Below, in pieces: positions 1 through 8,917 of a stretch of DNA of 64,000 nt. The notes under the pieces were generated by a model. It had not been told where the DNA came from and ran no database searches. It saw only the letters and a program-made list of their open reading frames with translations. How positions within the stretch are numbered: position 1 is the stretch's first letter; each line of letters opens with the position of its first letter. Made by a program: the position numbers and the translations under genes. Location of the stretch: the NCBI RefSeq assembly GCF_012910785.2, contig NZ_WTVH02000010.1, positions 1,488,001 to 1,552,000 of the forward strand, written 5' to 3'. The stretch comes from Aromatoleum buckelii. GTDB lineage: Bacteria > Pseudomonadota > Gammaproteobacteria > Burkholderiales > Rhodocyclaceae.

Positions 1-3000
1 AGCCCGGGACATTCACCGTCTTTTCCTGTGCGTGGTACATCAGCGCCATGCCGCGCGGCACGCGCTGCGACACCACTGCGCGGGCCATCGTCGCGCCGTT
101 CGCGTTGATCGCCTCGACCCAGTCGTTGTCCTTCAGGCCGATTTCCTTCGCGTCGTCTTCCGACACCCACACGTACGGGCCGCCACGGAACAGCGACAGC
201 ATGCGCAGGTTGTCCTGGTACGACGAGTGGATGCCCCACTTGGAGTGCGGCGTGATCCACGACAGCGTCAGGTGCGGCTTGCGGCGCACCGAATCGGGGA
301 TCACGTTCTGCGCCTTCATGTCGACCGGCGGGCGATACGCGCAGAAGCCTTCGCCGAAGTCGAGGAACCACTCGTGATCCTGATAGAAGTGCGCGCGGCC
401 GGTCAGCGTGCGGAACGGGATGTGCTCGTGGATGTTCGTGTAGCCGGCGGTGTAGCTGACCGTCTCCGATTCGATCCCGGACCACGTCGGCGCGGTGATG
501 ATCTTCCTCGGCTGGGCCTGGATGTCGCGGAACGTGATCTTGTCCTCGTGACGTCCCGCGTACAGGTGATGGTGGTCGATGCCCGTCTTCTTCGACAGCG
601 CCGACCACGACTTGTGCGCGACTTCACCGTTGGTCTCCGGCGCCATGCGCATCACCGCGTCGCACACCGAGATGTCTTCCTCGAGCGACGGCATGCCGAA
701 CGAGATCCCCGGCAGCTTCACCGTGTAGTTGCACTTCTTGAGCTCTTCGTATTCCTGGTCGGTGTTCCAGTCGATGCCCTTGACGTTGTTGCCGAGCTTG
801 GTCATCAGCGGGCCGAGCGCGATGTACTTGCGGTAGGTGTTCGCGAAATCGCGTTCGACGAGCTTGAGCAGCGGCAGCGTCTTGCCCGGCACCGGTTCGC
901 ATTCGCCGCGCTTCCAGTCCTTGATGCCGCCCATCGGCTGCGCCAGTTCGAACGGCGAGTCGTGCTGCATCGGCAGTGCGACGATGTCCTTGACGACGCC
1001 GAGGTGCTTCTCGGCGAGGTCCGAGAAGGTCTTCGCGATCGTCCTGAAGATCTGCCAGTCCGACTTCGACTCCCAGCCCGGCGTCACTGCTTCCGACAAC
1101 GGGTGGATGAACGGATGCATGTCGGTGGTGTTGAGGTCGTTCTTCTCGTACCACGTGGCCGTCGGCAGGATGATGTCCGAGTAGGCACCGGTGGAGTTGA
1201 GGCGGAAGTTGATATCCACCATCAGGTCGAGCTTGCCGACCGGAGCCTCGCCGTGCCACTTCACTTCCTTCGTGCCGGCGCCGTCGCCGCCTTCCTGCAG
1301 CACGCCGTTCTGCGCGCCGAGGAGGTGCTTGAGGAAGTACTCGTGACCTTTCGCCGACGAGCCGATGAGGTTCGCGCGCCAGACGAAGAGGTTGCGCGGC
1401 CAGTTCTCCGGTGCATCCGGATCGGCGAACGCGACGTCCAGCTTGCCCGACTTGAGCTCATCGACGATGTACTGCGCCACACCGGCCTCATCCGTCGCGC
1501 CGGCCTTCTCGGCCGAGGCGACGAGTTCGAGCGGGTTGCGGTTGAAGTGCGGCGCCGACGGCAGCCAGCCGAGGCGGGTGGCGACGACGTTGTAGTCGGC
1601 GAGCTTGTAGCCCTTGTACTTGCCCTTCGCAGCCGGCTGCAGCAACTCGTCGGCGTCGACCGCCTCGTAGCGCCACTGGTCGGTGTGGAAGTACCAGTAC
1701 GACGTCGAGTTCTGGTGGCGCGGCGGACGCTGCCAGTCGGTCGCGAACGCGATCGGCGCCCAGCCGGCCTGCGGGCGCAGCTTTTCCTGGCCGACGTAGT
1801 GCGCCCAGCCACCGCCGCTCTGACCGACGCAGCCGCACATGTGCAGCAGGTTCATGATCGACCGGTACTGCATGTCGTTGTGGTACCAGTGGTTGATCGC
1901 CGCGCCCATGATGATCATGGACTTGCCGCGCGTCTTCGACGCGTTGCTGGCGAACTCGCGACCGGTGCGCTCGATGTCGGCGGCCTTGACGCCGGTGACC
2001 TTCGCCGCCCAGGCGGGAGTGTAGGCAACCGACGAGTCGTCGTACGAGCGGGCGACGTTGTCGCCGCCGAGGCCGCGGTCGATGCCGTACTGCGCCACCT
2101 GCATGTCGAACACCGAGGTGACATAAACGGTTTCGCCCGACGCGAGCGTCAGCTTGCGCACCGGCACGTTACGGTACAGCAGGCCCGGTTCGCCCGGCTG
2201 GAAGTGCGGGAAACCGACCGGCACGACTTCGTCGCTGGCCTCGATGCACGACAGCTCGGCTTCGATCTCGTCCTGCGTCGCGGCGTTCTTCGGCAGCAGG
2301 TTCCACTTGCCTTCCTCGCCCCAGCGGAAGCCGATCGAGCCGTTCGGCGCGACATACGCCTTGGTACGCGCGTCGTAGACGATCGTCTTCCAGTCGGGGT
2401 TGTTCGCTTCGCCGAGGCTGCCTTCGAAGTCGATCGCGCGCAGGTTGCGGTCCGACACGTAGCCGTCGCCGAACGGACGCAGGATCACTTGCATCGGCAG
2501 GTCGGTGTACTTGCGCGCGTATTCGGCGAAGTAGGGGTCCTGGCGGTCGATGAAATATTCTTTCAGCGCGACGTGGCCCATCGCGAGGAACGCGGCTGCG
2601 TCGGTGCCCTGCTTGACCGGCATCCACAGGTCGGCGAACTTCACGTATTCCGCGTAGTCCGGCGCCATCGACACGATCTTCGTGCCCTTGTAGCGCACTT
2701 CGGTCGCGAAGTGTGCGTCGGGGGTGCGCGTCATCGGCAGGTTCGCGCCGGTGATGATGATATAGGTCGAGTTGTACCAGTCGGCCGCTTCGGGCACGTC
2801 GGTCTGCTCGCCCCAGGTCTGCGGGCTCGCTGCCGGAAGGTCGCAGTACCAGTCGTAGAACGAGCCGCAGGCGGCGCCGATCAGCGACAGGTAACGGGCG
2901 CCTGCCGCGTACGAGATCATCGACATCGCCGGGATCGGGGAGAAACCGTAGATGCGGTCCGGACCCCACTTCTTGATCGTGTAGATGTTCGCCGCGGCGA

Positions 3001-3508
3001 TGATCTCGTTGACTTCCTGCCAGTCGGTGCGCACGAAGCCGCCGAGGCCGCGCACGGTGATGTACTTGTCGCGCTTGGCGTTGTCGGCCTGGATCGCTGC
3101 CCAAGCTTCGACCGGATCCTTGCCCGTCTTGCGCTCGGCGCGATACAACTCGAGGAGGCGCCCGCGGATCATCGGGTGCTTGATGCGATGCGGCGAATAG
3201 AGGTACCACGAGAACGATGCGCCGCGCTGGCAACCGCGGGGTTCGTGGTTCGGCAGGTCTTCACGCGTGCGCGGGTAGTCGGTCTGCTGCATCTCGAACG
3301 ACACCAGGCCGTTCTTGACGAAGATCTTCCACGAACAGCCGCCGGTGCAGTTCACGCCGTGCGTCGAGCGCACGACCTTGTCGTGACGCCACCGGTTGCG
3401 GTAGGCGTCTTCCCAGTTGCGATCTTCGTTCGTGACGATGCCGTGGCCGCCGGCGAAGGTGTCCTTCACCTTGTCGAAGAACTTCAGTCGGTCGAGAAAA
3501 TGACTCAT
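1..3508 (-). CDS. narG: Respiratory nitrate reductase alpha subunit NarG (3' end beyond window)
   Basis: Catalytic molybdenum subunit of the membrane-bound, cytoplasm-facing nitrate reductase NarGHI, which reduces nitrate to nitrite with quinol electrons. About 1169 residues are visible; the C-terminus lies beyond position 1. The N-terminus shows the FS0 iron-sulfur ligand pattern H50-x3-C54-x3-C58 with a later Cys in EPRGCQRG, then long blocks typical of NarG, including SFYDWYCDLP with the aspartate that coordinates the molybdenum and the QTWGEQTDVPE segment. The ATG at 3508 is preceded by an AGGAG ribosome site. It follows narK2 by 57 bp on the same strand, so a narK1-narK2-narG(HJI) operon is expected, with narHJI outside the window. 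Family assignment is essentially certain. Confidence 0.97.
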   Translation of the reverse strand, partial: MSHFLDRLKFFDKVKDTFAGGHGIVTNEDRNWEDAYRNRWRHDKVVRSTHGVNCTGGCSWKIFVKNGLVSFEMQQTDYPRTREDLPNHEPRGCQRGASFSWYLYSPHRIKHPMIRGRLLELYRAERKTGKDPVEAWAAIQADNAKRDKYITVRGLGGFVRTDWQEVNEIIAAANIYTIKKWGPDRIYGFSPIPAMSMISYAAGARYLSLIGAACGSFYDWYCDLPAASPQTWGEQTDVPEAADWYNSTYIIITGANLPMTRTPDAHFATEVRYKGTKIVSMAPDYAEYVKFADLWMPVKQGTDAAAFLAMGHVALKEYFIDRQDPYFAEYARKYTDLPMQVILRPFGDGYVSDRNLRAIDFEGSLGEANNPDWKTIVYDARTKAYVAPNGSIGFRWGEEGKWNLLPKNAATQDEIEAELSCIEASDEVVPVGFPHFQPGEPGLLYRNVPVRKLTLASGETVYVTSVFDMQVAQYGIDRGLGGDNVARSYDDSSVAYTPAWAAKVTGVKAADIERTGREFASNASKTRGKSMIIMGAAINHWYHNDMQYRSIMNLLHMCGCVGQSGGGWAHYVGQEKLRPQAGWAPIAFATDWQRPPRHQNSTSYWYFHTDQWRYEAVDADELLQPAAKGKYKGYKLADYNVVATRLGWLPSAPHFNRNPLELVASAEKAGATDEAGVAQYIVDELKSGKLDVAFADPDAPENWPRNLFVWRANLIGSSAKGHEYFLKHLLGAQNGVLQEGGDGAGTKEVKWHGEAPVGKLDLMVDINFRLNSTGAYSDIILPTATWYEKNDLNTTDMHPFIHPLSEAVTPGWESKSDWQIFRTIAKTFSDLAEKHLGVVKDIVALPMQHDSPFELAQPMGGIKDWKRGECEPVPGKTLPLLKLVERDFANTYRKYIALGPLMTKLGNNVKGIDWNTDQEYEELKKCNYTVKLPGISFGMPSLEEDISVCDAVMRMAPETNGEVAHKSWSALSKKTGIDHHHLYAGRHEDKITFRDIQAQPRKIITAPTWSGIESETVSYTAGYTNIHEHIPFRTLTGRAHFYQDHEWFLDFGEGFCAYRPPVDMKAQNVIPDSVRRKPHLTLSWITPHSKWGIHSSYQDNLRMLSLFRGGPYVWVSEDDAKEIGLKDNDWVEAINANGATMARAVVSQRVPRGMALMYHAQEKTVNVPG

Positions 3509-3565
3509 TGCTTGCTCCTGTGATTCTGCGATTCGTAATCGGTCGGTTTTCTGGAAGGAAAGGGG

Positions 3566-5257
3566 TCAGGGGTTGCGGATGTAGGCGTTCTTGCGCAGGT
3601 AGAACCACCAGTTGAGGATGAGGCACGCCGCGTAGAACACCGCGAAGCCGTACATCGCGTTTTCCGGCGTGCCGGCCTTGATCTGCCCGCCGATGACGAC
3701 CGGCGCGATGAAGGAACCGTAGGCCGCGACCGCCGAGGTCCAGCCGAGCACCGGTCCGCGCTGGTCCTGGTCGAAAACGAAGCCGACGGTGCGGAAGGTC
3801 GAGCCGTTGCCGATGCCCGAGGCGGCGAACAGCAGGATGAACAGCAGCATGAAGGCGAGGAAGTAGCTCTCGGGCGTCGCCGACTGGTAGGCGAGATGCA
3901 TCACGTAGCCGGTCACCGCCGATGCGCCGACCAGCACGACCGAGATCACCTGAGTGACGATCGAGCCGCCGAGCTTGTCGGAGATCCAGCCGCCGACCGG
4001 GCGGATCAGCGCGCCGACGAAGGGGCCGATCCATGCGTACATCAGGGCGGAGGGCGCGTTCGGGTTCTTCGCATGCACCCAGACATTCGCGGCCGGATCG
4101 AACACGTGCGTGTTGCCGAAGATCACCGTGATCGACAGCGGCAGCGCCATCGAGAAGCCGATGAACGAGCCGAAAGTCACGACGTAGAGCGCGGTCATCG
4201 ACCACGTGTGCTTGTTGCCGAAGATCGCGAACTGCTTGTTCAGGTTCGTCTTCATCTCGCCGGTCGCGACCGCTTTCAGCGCGAACAGCGTGCCGAAGAT
4301 CACCAGCGGCAGCACGATCCACATGCCGTTGCCGGCGAGCAGGCCCGAGCCGTTGGGGGCCGGCAGATAGAGGTACAGGCCGATACCGGAGATGGCGAGC
4401 GCGATGCCGTACATCAGCAGGATGCGACCCATTGCCGCGCCGGTCGAGCCGATGTTCGGCGACACCACCTTGAGGTTGTTCAGGCCGAACCAGCCGATCA
4501 CCGCGAGCGGCACGAGCAGCAGCAGCCACACGAAGCCGGCGTTCTGCACATAGGTCGGAGTGCCGGCGGCGATCTTGCCGATCAGCGTCGCCGAATCCTT
4601 CGCGAGCGGAATCGCGTCGCCGCCGAGCGCGCCGAACAGGCCCAGCGTCATCACTGCGGGGATCAGGATCTGCGAGGTCGTCACGCCGAAATTGCCGAGG
4701 CCGGCGTTCAGCCCCAGCGCCGTGCCCTGCAGGCGCTTCGGGAAGAACGTGCTGATGTTCGCCATCGAGCAGGCGAAGTTGCCGCCGCCGATGCCCGACA
4801 GCAGCGCCATCAGCTGGAAGACCCACAGCGGCGTGCTCTTGTCCTGCAGCGCGATGCCCGTGCCAAGGGCCGGGATGAGCAGCAGCGTGGTCGTCAGCCA
4901 CACCGTGTTGCGGCCGCCGCACAGGCGGATGAAAAAGGAGGCCGGGATGCGCAGCGTCGCGCCGGACAGGCCCGAGATTGCCGCTATCGAGAACAGCTGG
5001 TCGGGCGTGAAGGGGAAGCCTGCGTTCGCCATCTGCACCGTGATGATGCCCCACATCAGCCACACGGCGAAGCCGCAGAGCAGGCTGGGGATCGAGATCC
5101 ACAAGTTGCGGTTCGCAATGCGGCTGCCTTCGCGCGCCCAGAACTGCGCATCCTCGGGATGCCATTCGGCGATGTCCGGGCCGCGTGGACGTTCTCCCGG
5201 ACTTACGCCGGCGGCTCCCGGAGTCGCGGGGATCGGACGCAGTTTTGCAGGTGCCAT
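3566..5257 (-). CDS. narK2: Nitrate/nitrite MFS transporter, NarK2 type
   Basis: A 563-residue major facilitator with about 12 membrane segments of the nitrate/nitrite porter family. NarK2-type carriers are usually nitrate/nitrite antiporters. Visible features are a hydrophilic N-terminus of about 45 residues, the glycine-rich signature GIGGGNFACSMANISTFFPK in the first half and GIGNGSTFRTVG in the second half, which fit the paired nitrate signature motifs of the family. It lies 27 bp downstream of narK1 and 57 bp upstream of narG, all on the minus strand. In several denitrifiers the two NarK types are fused into one protein; here they are separate genes. Which of the two is symporter and which antiporter is inferred from family resemblance. 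Confidence 0.92.
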   Translation of the reverse strand: MAPAKLRPIPATPGAAGVSPGERPRGPDIAEWHPEDAQFWAREGSRIANRNLWISIPSLLCGFAVWLMWGIITVQMANAGFPFTPDQLFSIAAISGLSGATLRIPASFFIRLCGGRNTVWLTTTLLLIPALGTGIALQDKSTPLWVFQLMALLSGIGGGNFACSMANISTFFPKRLQGTALGLNAGLGNFGVTTSQILIPAVMTLGLFGALGGDAIPLAKDSATLIGKIAAGTPTYVQNAGFVWLLLLVPLAVIGWFGLNNLKVVSPNIGSTGAAMGRILLMYGIALAISGIGLYLYLPAPNGSGLLAGNGMWIVLPLVIFGTLFALKAVATGEMKTNLNKQFAIFGNKHTWSMTALYVVTFGSFIGFSMALPLSITVIFGNTHVFDPAANVWVHAKNPNAPSALMYAWIGPFVGALIRPVGGWISDKLGGSIVTQVISVVLVGASAVTGYVMHLAYQSATPESYFLAFMLLFILLFAASGIGNGSTFRTVGFVFDQDQRGPVLGWTSAVAAYGSFIAPVVIGGQIKAGTPENAMYGFAVFYAACLILNWWFYLRKNAYIRNP

Positions 5258-5284
5258 GGAATTACTCCTGTTTCAGGGGTTCGT

Positions 5285-6568
5285 TCACTTCGTTGCGGCC
5301 ACGGGCGCGGTGCCACCGTGCAGCACATCCGCCTCGCCGCCGTGCATCACGTCGGTGCGGCGCACTTCGGTCCAGTACATCCAGATCAGGGAGACCCAGG
5401 TGACGCCGTAGAGCAGCATGAATGCGCTCGAGCGCACGCCGGTCAGGTCGAGCAGCGCGCCGAACATGATCGGCAGCAGGAAGCCGCCCAGCCCGCCGAC
5501 GAGGCCGACGATTCCCGACACCGCGCCGATGTCGTGCGGGAACTCGTCCGAGATGTACTTGAACACCGATGCCTTGCCGAACGCCCAAGCGACGCCGACG
5601 GTGAACATCAGCACGGTGAAGAACCAGATGTTGTGATGAATCGCGAACGTCTTCGGGCCGGCGACCGTCATGATCGTGAATTCGGTGTGCGGGTAGGACA
5701 GCAGGAACAGGCACACCCAGGACACCCACATCACCCACCAGGTGACCTTGTGCGCACCGAAGCGGTCCGAGAACCAGCCGCCGACCGCGCGCAGCACGCC
5801 GCCAGGCAACGAGAAACAGGCTGCGAGCAGCGCTGCGGTCTCGAGGCCGAGGCCGAATTCCCCGACGTAATACTTCGTCATCCACAGCGCCAGCGCGACA
5901 TAGCCGCCGAAAACGATCGAGTAGTACTGGCAGTATTTCCACACCCGGGGATTCTTCAGCACGCGCAACTGGTCGGAGAACTTCACGCTCGACGAGACGC
6001 GGTGCTTCGGGTCGTCGTAGGTGAAGAACCAGAACGCGATCGCGATGATCAGCATCGCCGTGGCGAACGCTTTCGGCACGAACTGCCAGCCGTACGCGAC
6101 GACCAGCGCCGGGGCGACGAACTTCGTCAGCGCGGCGCCCGAGTTGCCGGCGCCGAACACGCCCATTGCAAAGCCCTGGTTCTTGCGTTCGAACCAGCGC
6201 GCGCAGTACGCGATGCCGACCGAGAACGAACCGCCGATGAGCCCGACGAAGAGGCCGGCGACCAGGAACTGCCAGTATTGCGTTGCCTCGCCGATCATGT
6301 AGATCGGCACGACCGTCGCGAGCATCAGCAGGAAGAACACCACTCGTCCGCCGAACTTGTCCGTCAGCAGTCCCAACGGCAGACGCACCAGCGATCCGGT
6401 CAGCACGGGGGTCGCCGCAAGCAGGCCGAACTGGGTTTCATTGAGGCCCAACTGCGCCTTGATCGGGATGCCGATCACGGCGAACAGCATCCACGCGGCA
6501 AAGCACATCGTGAATGCCGTGGTGCTCATCACCAGAACAGAGAACTGCTTTTGACGTTGTGAGGGCAT
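5285..6568 (-). CDS. narK1: Nitrate MFS transporter, NarK1 type
   Basis: A 427-residue major facilitator of the nitrate/nitrite porter family; NarK1-type members are usually proton/nitrate symporters that start nitrate import. There are about 12 hydrophobic segments, with the signature GLIGGSFSVGIAYCARWFE in the first half and the related GIVGLVGGLGGFLLP block in the second. It is the first gene of the nar operon: the ATG at 6568 follows a GGAAGGAAC ribosome site, and the 274 bp upstream contain no gene but hold tandem 11-bp repeats and the terminator of the preceding operon. Expression with narK2 and narG is expected under anaerobic nitrate conditions; no clear Fnr box was found directly upstream. 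Confidence 0.92.
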   Translation of the reverse strand: MPSQRQKQFSVLVMSTTAFTMCFAAWMLFAVIGIPIKAQLGLNETQFGLLAATPVLTGSLVRLPLGLLTDKFGGRVVFFLLMLATVVPIYMIGEATQYWQFLVAGLFVGLIGGSFSVGIAYCARWFERKNQGFAMGVFGAGNSGAALTKFVAPALVVAYGWQFVPKAFATAMLIIAIAFWFFTYDDPKHRVSSSVKFSDQLRVLKNPRVWKYCQYYSIVFGGYVALALWMTKYYVGEFGLGLETAALLAACFSLPGGVLRAVGGWFSDRFGAHKVTWWVMWVSWVCLFLLSYPHTEFTIMTVAGPKTFAIHHNIWFFTVLMFTVGVAWAFGKASVFKYISDEFPHDIGAVSGIVGLVGGLGGFLLPIMFGALLDLTGVRSSAFMLLYGVTWVSLIWMYWTEVRRTDVMHGGEADVLHGGTAPVAATK

Positions 6569-6687
6569 GTTCCTTCCATCCTCGAATGCGGAGCGGATGT
6601 CGCTCCAAGGCAGGAGGAAGCGTATGCCTTGCAGGAGCTACCCGCCATTCGCCAAAAGCATGGGAAGGGGGTAGTCCGCCGCCGCGA

Positions 6688-6712
6688 GAACTAGTCATTT
6701 GGAACTAGTCAT
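6688..6712. repeat. Tandem 11-bp direct repeats upstream of narK1
   Basis: GAACTAGTCAT occurs at 6688-6698 and again at 6702-6712, a 14-bp period, about 120-144 bp upstream of the narK1 start. Each copy contains the palindrome ACTAGT. The position fits an activator binding site for the nar promoter, but the regulator is unknown. Confidence 0.5.
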
Positions 6713-6784
6713 CGAGGTGCCCCGCAGCGCGAGGCGACTGATCCGGGTAAAACCTGCCGGGCGGCGGTCCGAGCGTCGAAATGA

Positions 6785-6811
6785 CGAAGGCCGCCAGGAC
6801 GGCGGCCTTCG
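6785..6811 (-). terminator. Hairpin after the hemerythrin/DUF2249/membrane protein operon
   Basis: A perfect 11-bp GC-rich stem (6785-6795 with 6801-6811) around a 5-base loop lies 32 bp past the stop of the membrane protein gene. The following minus-strand bases TCATTT give only a weak U tract, so termination may be partial. It separates that operon from narK1 on the same strand. Confidence 0.6.
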
Positions 6812-6842
6812 AGGATTCCGGTGTCCCGTGCGACGCTGCGCT

Positions 6843-8108
6843 TCAGGCGCTGCGGGCGATCCGGTAGGCGCCGAGGACGCGCATCAGGTTGGCGAACAGC
6901 AGGCCGAACTCGAGCATCACCAACACTCCTGCGGTCCGCACGACCAGCGTGCTGCCGCTGAGTGCCGCGATCAGGAGCACCGCGAGAGCCACCGCGTGGG
7001 CGATGAGATGCTTGCGGATCGGCCCGTCCGGTTGCAGCTTTTTCATGTTCGGCGCCTTCATCCCCGCCTGCGAGAGGTGCAGCCACGCGAGGAACGGGAC
7101 GATCTTGTAGAGCATGCCGACGATCGCGGTGACGAAACCGCCGTGCAGGATCAGGATGCCGGCCAGCACAGGCCAGACGTCATGATCGAACCGGTGTGCG
7201 GCGACGATGCACAGAAGCCCGGCGATCATGCACGACATCGCGAGCTGGAACGCGCGCGTTGTGTTGTCCGGAACCGAGCGGCGGGAGCGGGTCTGCAGGC
7301 GCAGCGTCGTGATCGCAAACGCGCCGGACAAGGCGGCCAGCGCGATCGCCAGAATGAATTCGAGCAACGAAAACCCGGCGAGCACGGCCGCGCTCCATGC
7401 GACGAGCGCCGCGCATGTCAGCAGCGCCCAGTAACGTGTGAGCCGGGCCGGATAATTCGGCGTGATCTGGAACATCGGCACGACGACCCAGCTCGTCGCC
7501 GCCAGCAGCAAACCTGACCCGCCGAGCCACGCCCAGCCGACATGCAGTTTGACGACGGTCGCCAGCGGCAGGGACAGGCCGCCCGACAGAATCATCGCCA
7601 GCGCCATCCCGAGCGTGGCTGCGATGCCGAAGCCGAGCAACGCGAAGCGCAGGTCGCGGGGCGTGGCCTGCGCGATTGGCGTGCGACGCAATCCATACCC
7701 TGCGGCCACCAGAAACACCCCGAACGTGATCCCCAGCAGCACGACCGCGGCGTTCAGGAACGGCGGCGAGCCGGCTCCGAGCCCCCACGTCAGGCTTGCG
7801 ACGCCCGTCGCGAGACCCACATGAACGATTCCCGCGACGATGCGCGCATTCGGAATCGCCGCTCCGGCCACCACTGGCAGGATCTGGAACAGGGCGCCGA
7901 ACATGATGTTCAGCATGAACCCCACGGCGATCAGATGGGTCAGCGCGAGCGCCCCGGGAGTCCACCGCGACCCGAGCAGGTCGGGAACGAAAAGGAGCAC
8001 CACTCCTGCAAGCGCTCCGAACAGCGGCGCCGTGAGGAAAAACCTGAGCGGCGTCGAAAACGTGGGCGCAGCTTCGTAGCTGAGGCTGAGGTCGGCGGTA
8101 GTAGTCAT
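6843..8108 (-). CDS. Polytopic membrane protein of a denitrification-linked operon
   Basis: A 421-residue protein with about 12 hydrophobic segments. Histidines sit in or near membrane segments (LTHLIAVGF, KLHVGWAWLGG, HRFDHD, a C-terminal LYKIVPFLAWLHL block), which resembles the heme-copper oxidase subunit I / NnrS-like membrane proteins found in denitrification loci. The exact function is unknown. Its ATG overlaps the stop of the DUF2249 gene (ATGA), so the two are translationally coupled, and the hemerythrin gene precedes both. Membership in this nitrosative/anaerobic operon suggests a role in nitric oxide handling or maturation of a respiratory enzyme; that is inference from context. Confidence 0.8.
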   Translation of the reverse strand: MTTTADLSLSYEAAPTFSTPLRFFLTAPLFGALAGVVLLFVPDLLGSRWTPGALALTHLIAVGFMLNIMFGALFQILPVVAGAAIPNARIVAGIVHVGLATGVASLTWGLGAGSPPFLNAAVVLLGITFGVFLVAAGYGLRRTPIAQATPRDLRFALLGFGIAATLGMALAMILSGGLSLPLATVVKLHVGWAWLGGSGLLLAATSWVVVPMFQITPNYPARLTRYWALLTCAALVAWSAAVLAGFSLLEFILAIALAALSGAFAITTLRLQTRSRRSVPDNTTRAFQLAMSCMIAGLLCIVAAHRFDHDVWPVLAGILILHGGFVTAIVGMLYKIVPFLAWLHLSQAGMKAPNMKKLQPDGPIRKHLIAHAVALAVLLIAALSGSTLVVRTAGVLVMLEFGLLFANLMRVLGAYRIARSA

Positions 8109-8320
8109 GGGGCGACGATGTCGATTTCGACCACACCGTCGTCGCGAACCCGGCTCTCATAGCGATAGCGGTCGCGGTCGAGGATGCGGAACAGTGGATA
8201 GGGCATGCGGTCGAGGAGCAGCTTCACGCCTTCCCCGGGACGCAGGTCGGCGATCGCCTCCATGACGAGTTCGAAAGGCTGTGGGGGCTCGAGCCCCCGC
8301 GCATCGATGACCTGCTTCAT
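8105..8320 (-). CDS. DUF2249 domain protein
   Basis: A 71-residue soluble protein covering one complete DUF2249 domain: the N-terminal MKQVIDARGLEPPQPFE stretch and the middle LRPGEGVKLLLDRMPYPLF block are typical. The fold is TusA/SirA-like, and members are frequently encoded beside hemerythrin-like genes in denitrifiers; the biochemical role is not established. The longer open frame starting at 8392 was rejected because the ATG at 8320 overlaps the hemerythrin stop as ATGA and starts the conserved domain exactly. The downstream membrane-protein gene overlaps its stop in the same way, so all three genes are coupled. Confidence 0.88.
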   Translation of the reverse strand: MKQVIDARGLEPPQPFELVMEAIADLRPGEGVKLLLDRMPYPLFRILDRDRYRYESRVRDDGVVEIDIVAP

Positions 8321-8766
8321 GCGGCCTGTTCGCGGCCCAGCTGCTTCGCAAGCGTGGGCGGGAGGTTTTCCCCGGCAAGCTGCGCGTCGCACATCGGGTA
8401 GAGAACGTTTTCTTCCTTCATGTTGTGCTGTTGCATCAGGATCAGCAGTGTTTCGGCTTCGCCCGCGTAGTCGTCCTTGTCGCGGCGGCTAACCGCGTCG
8501 CGCATGCGCTCGACCGCTTCGCGCATGTCCGCGTGCTCACCACGCATCACTTTGGTCGGGCCTTCGGTCATGCCGGTGACGGATTCGAAACGCGGGAACA
8601 GGATCGATTCCTCGGCGGTGAAATGCGTCTCGAGTTCGGCGATGAATTTTTCCAGCTCGGCAGTTCCCTCATCCCACTTGCCGCGCGAGATGGCGGTTTC
8701 AGCCCGAGCGAAGGATTCGTCGCAGCTGCGGTGGTCGTGGCTCATAAGGGTGGTGATGTCGTTCAT
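8317..8766 (-). CDS. Hemerythrin HHE-domain protein
   Basis: A 149-residue hemerythrin-like four-helix protein that should bind a non-heme di-iron centre. Ligand-type residues are visible as HDHRSCD near the N-terminus, HFTAEE, HADMRE and HNMKEENVLYP. Related proteins sense or store oxygen or nitric oxide, or repair iron-sulfur clusters. The start at 8766 was chosen over an upstream ATG at 8808 because AAAGGAG lies just before it and the domain begins there. It is the first gene of a three-gene coupled operon, and an Fnr/Dnr-type box at 8821-8834 is placed where an activator site is expected. Control by low oxygen or nitric oxide is therefore likely. Confidence 0.9.
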   Translation of the reverse strand: MNDITTLMSHDHRSCDESFARAETAISRGKWDEGTAELEKFIAELETHFTAEESILFPRFESVTGMTEGPTKVMRGEHADMREAVERMRDAVSRRDKDDYAGEAETLLILMQQHNMKEENVLYPMCDAQLAGENLPPTLAKQLGREQAA

Positions 8767-8820
8767 GGTGGGCGTCTCCTTTAAGGTGACCCCATTCTCC
8801 GAATTCACACACTGCGAACC

Positions 8821-8834
8821 TTGATTAGAGTCAA
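8821..8834 (-). promoter_or_regulatory. Fnr/Dnr-type anaerobic box
   Basis: On the coding strand the site reads TTGACTCTAATCAA, i.e. TTGAC-N4-ATCAA, one base away from the consensus TTGAT-N4-ATCAA. Its centre is about 61 bp before the hemerythrin ATG. If it sits at -41.5, transcription would start near 8786, and GAGAAT is found at the -10 position. Confidence 0.75.
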
Positions 8835-8917
8835 ATGGTCAGGAAGCCAACTTTAATTCGTATATCGGCAGTCCGCGGGCAATGCCGATGCGATTGTCTG
8901 ATGGGTGCCGGGGGGGG

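Noticed and set aside
32-3523. Very long plus-strand open frame opposite narG
   Set aside because: It is an antisense shadow caused by the high GC at third codon positions; the composition is Arg/Val/Asp rich without any domain, and narG on the other strand is unambiguous.
3896-6562. 888-residue plus-strand frame across narK2 and narK1
   Set aside because: Antisense shadow of two clear transporter genes; rich in Arg, His, Gln and Asp, without motifs.
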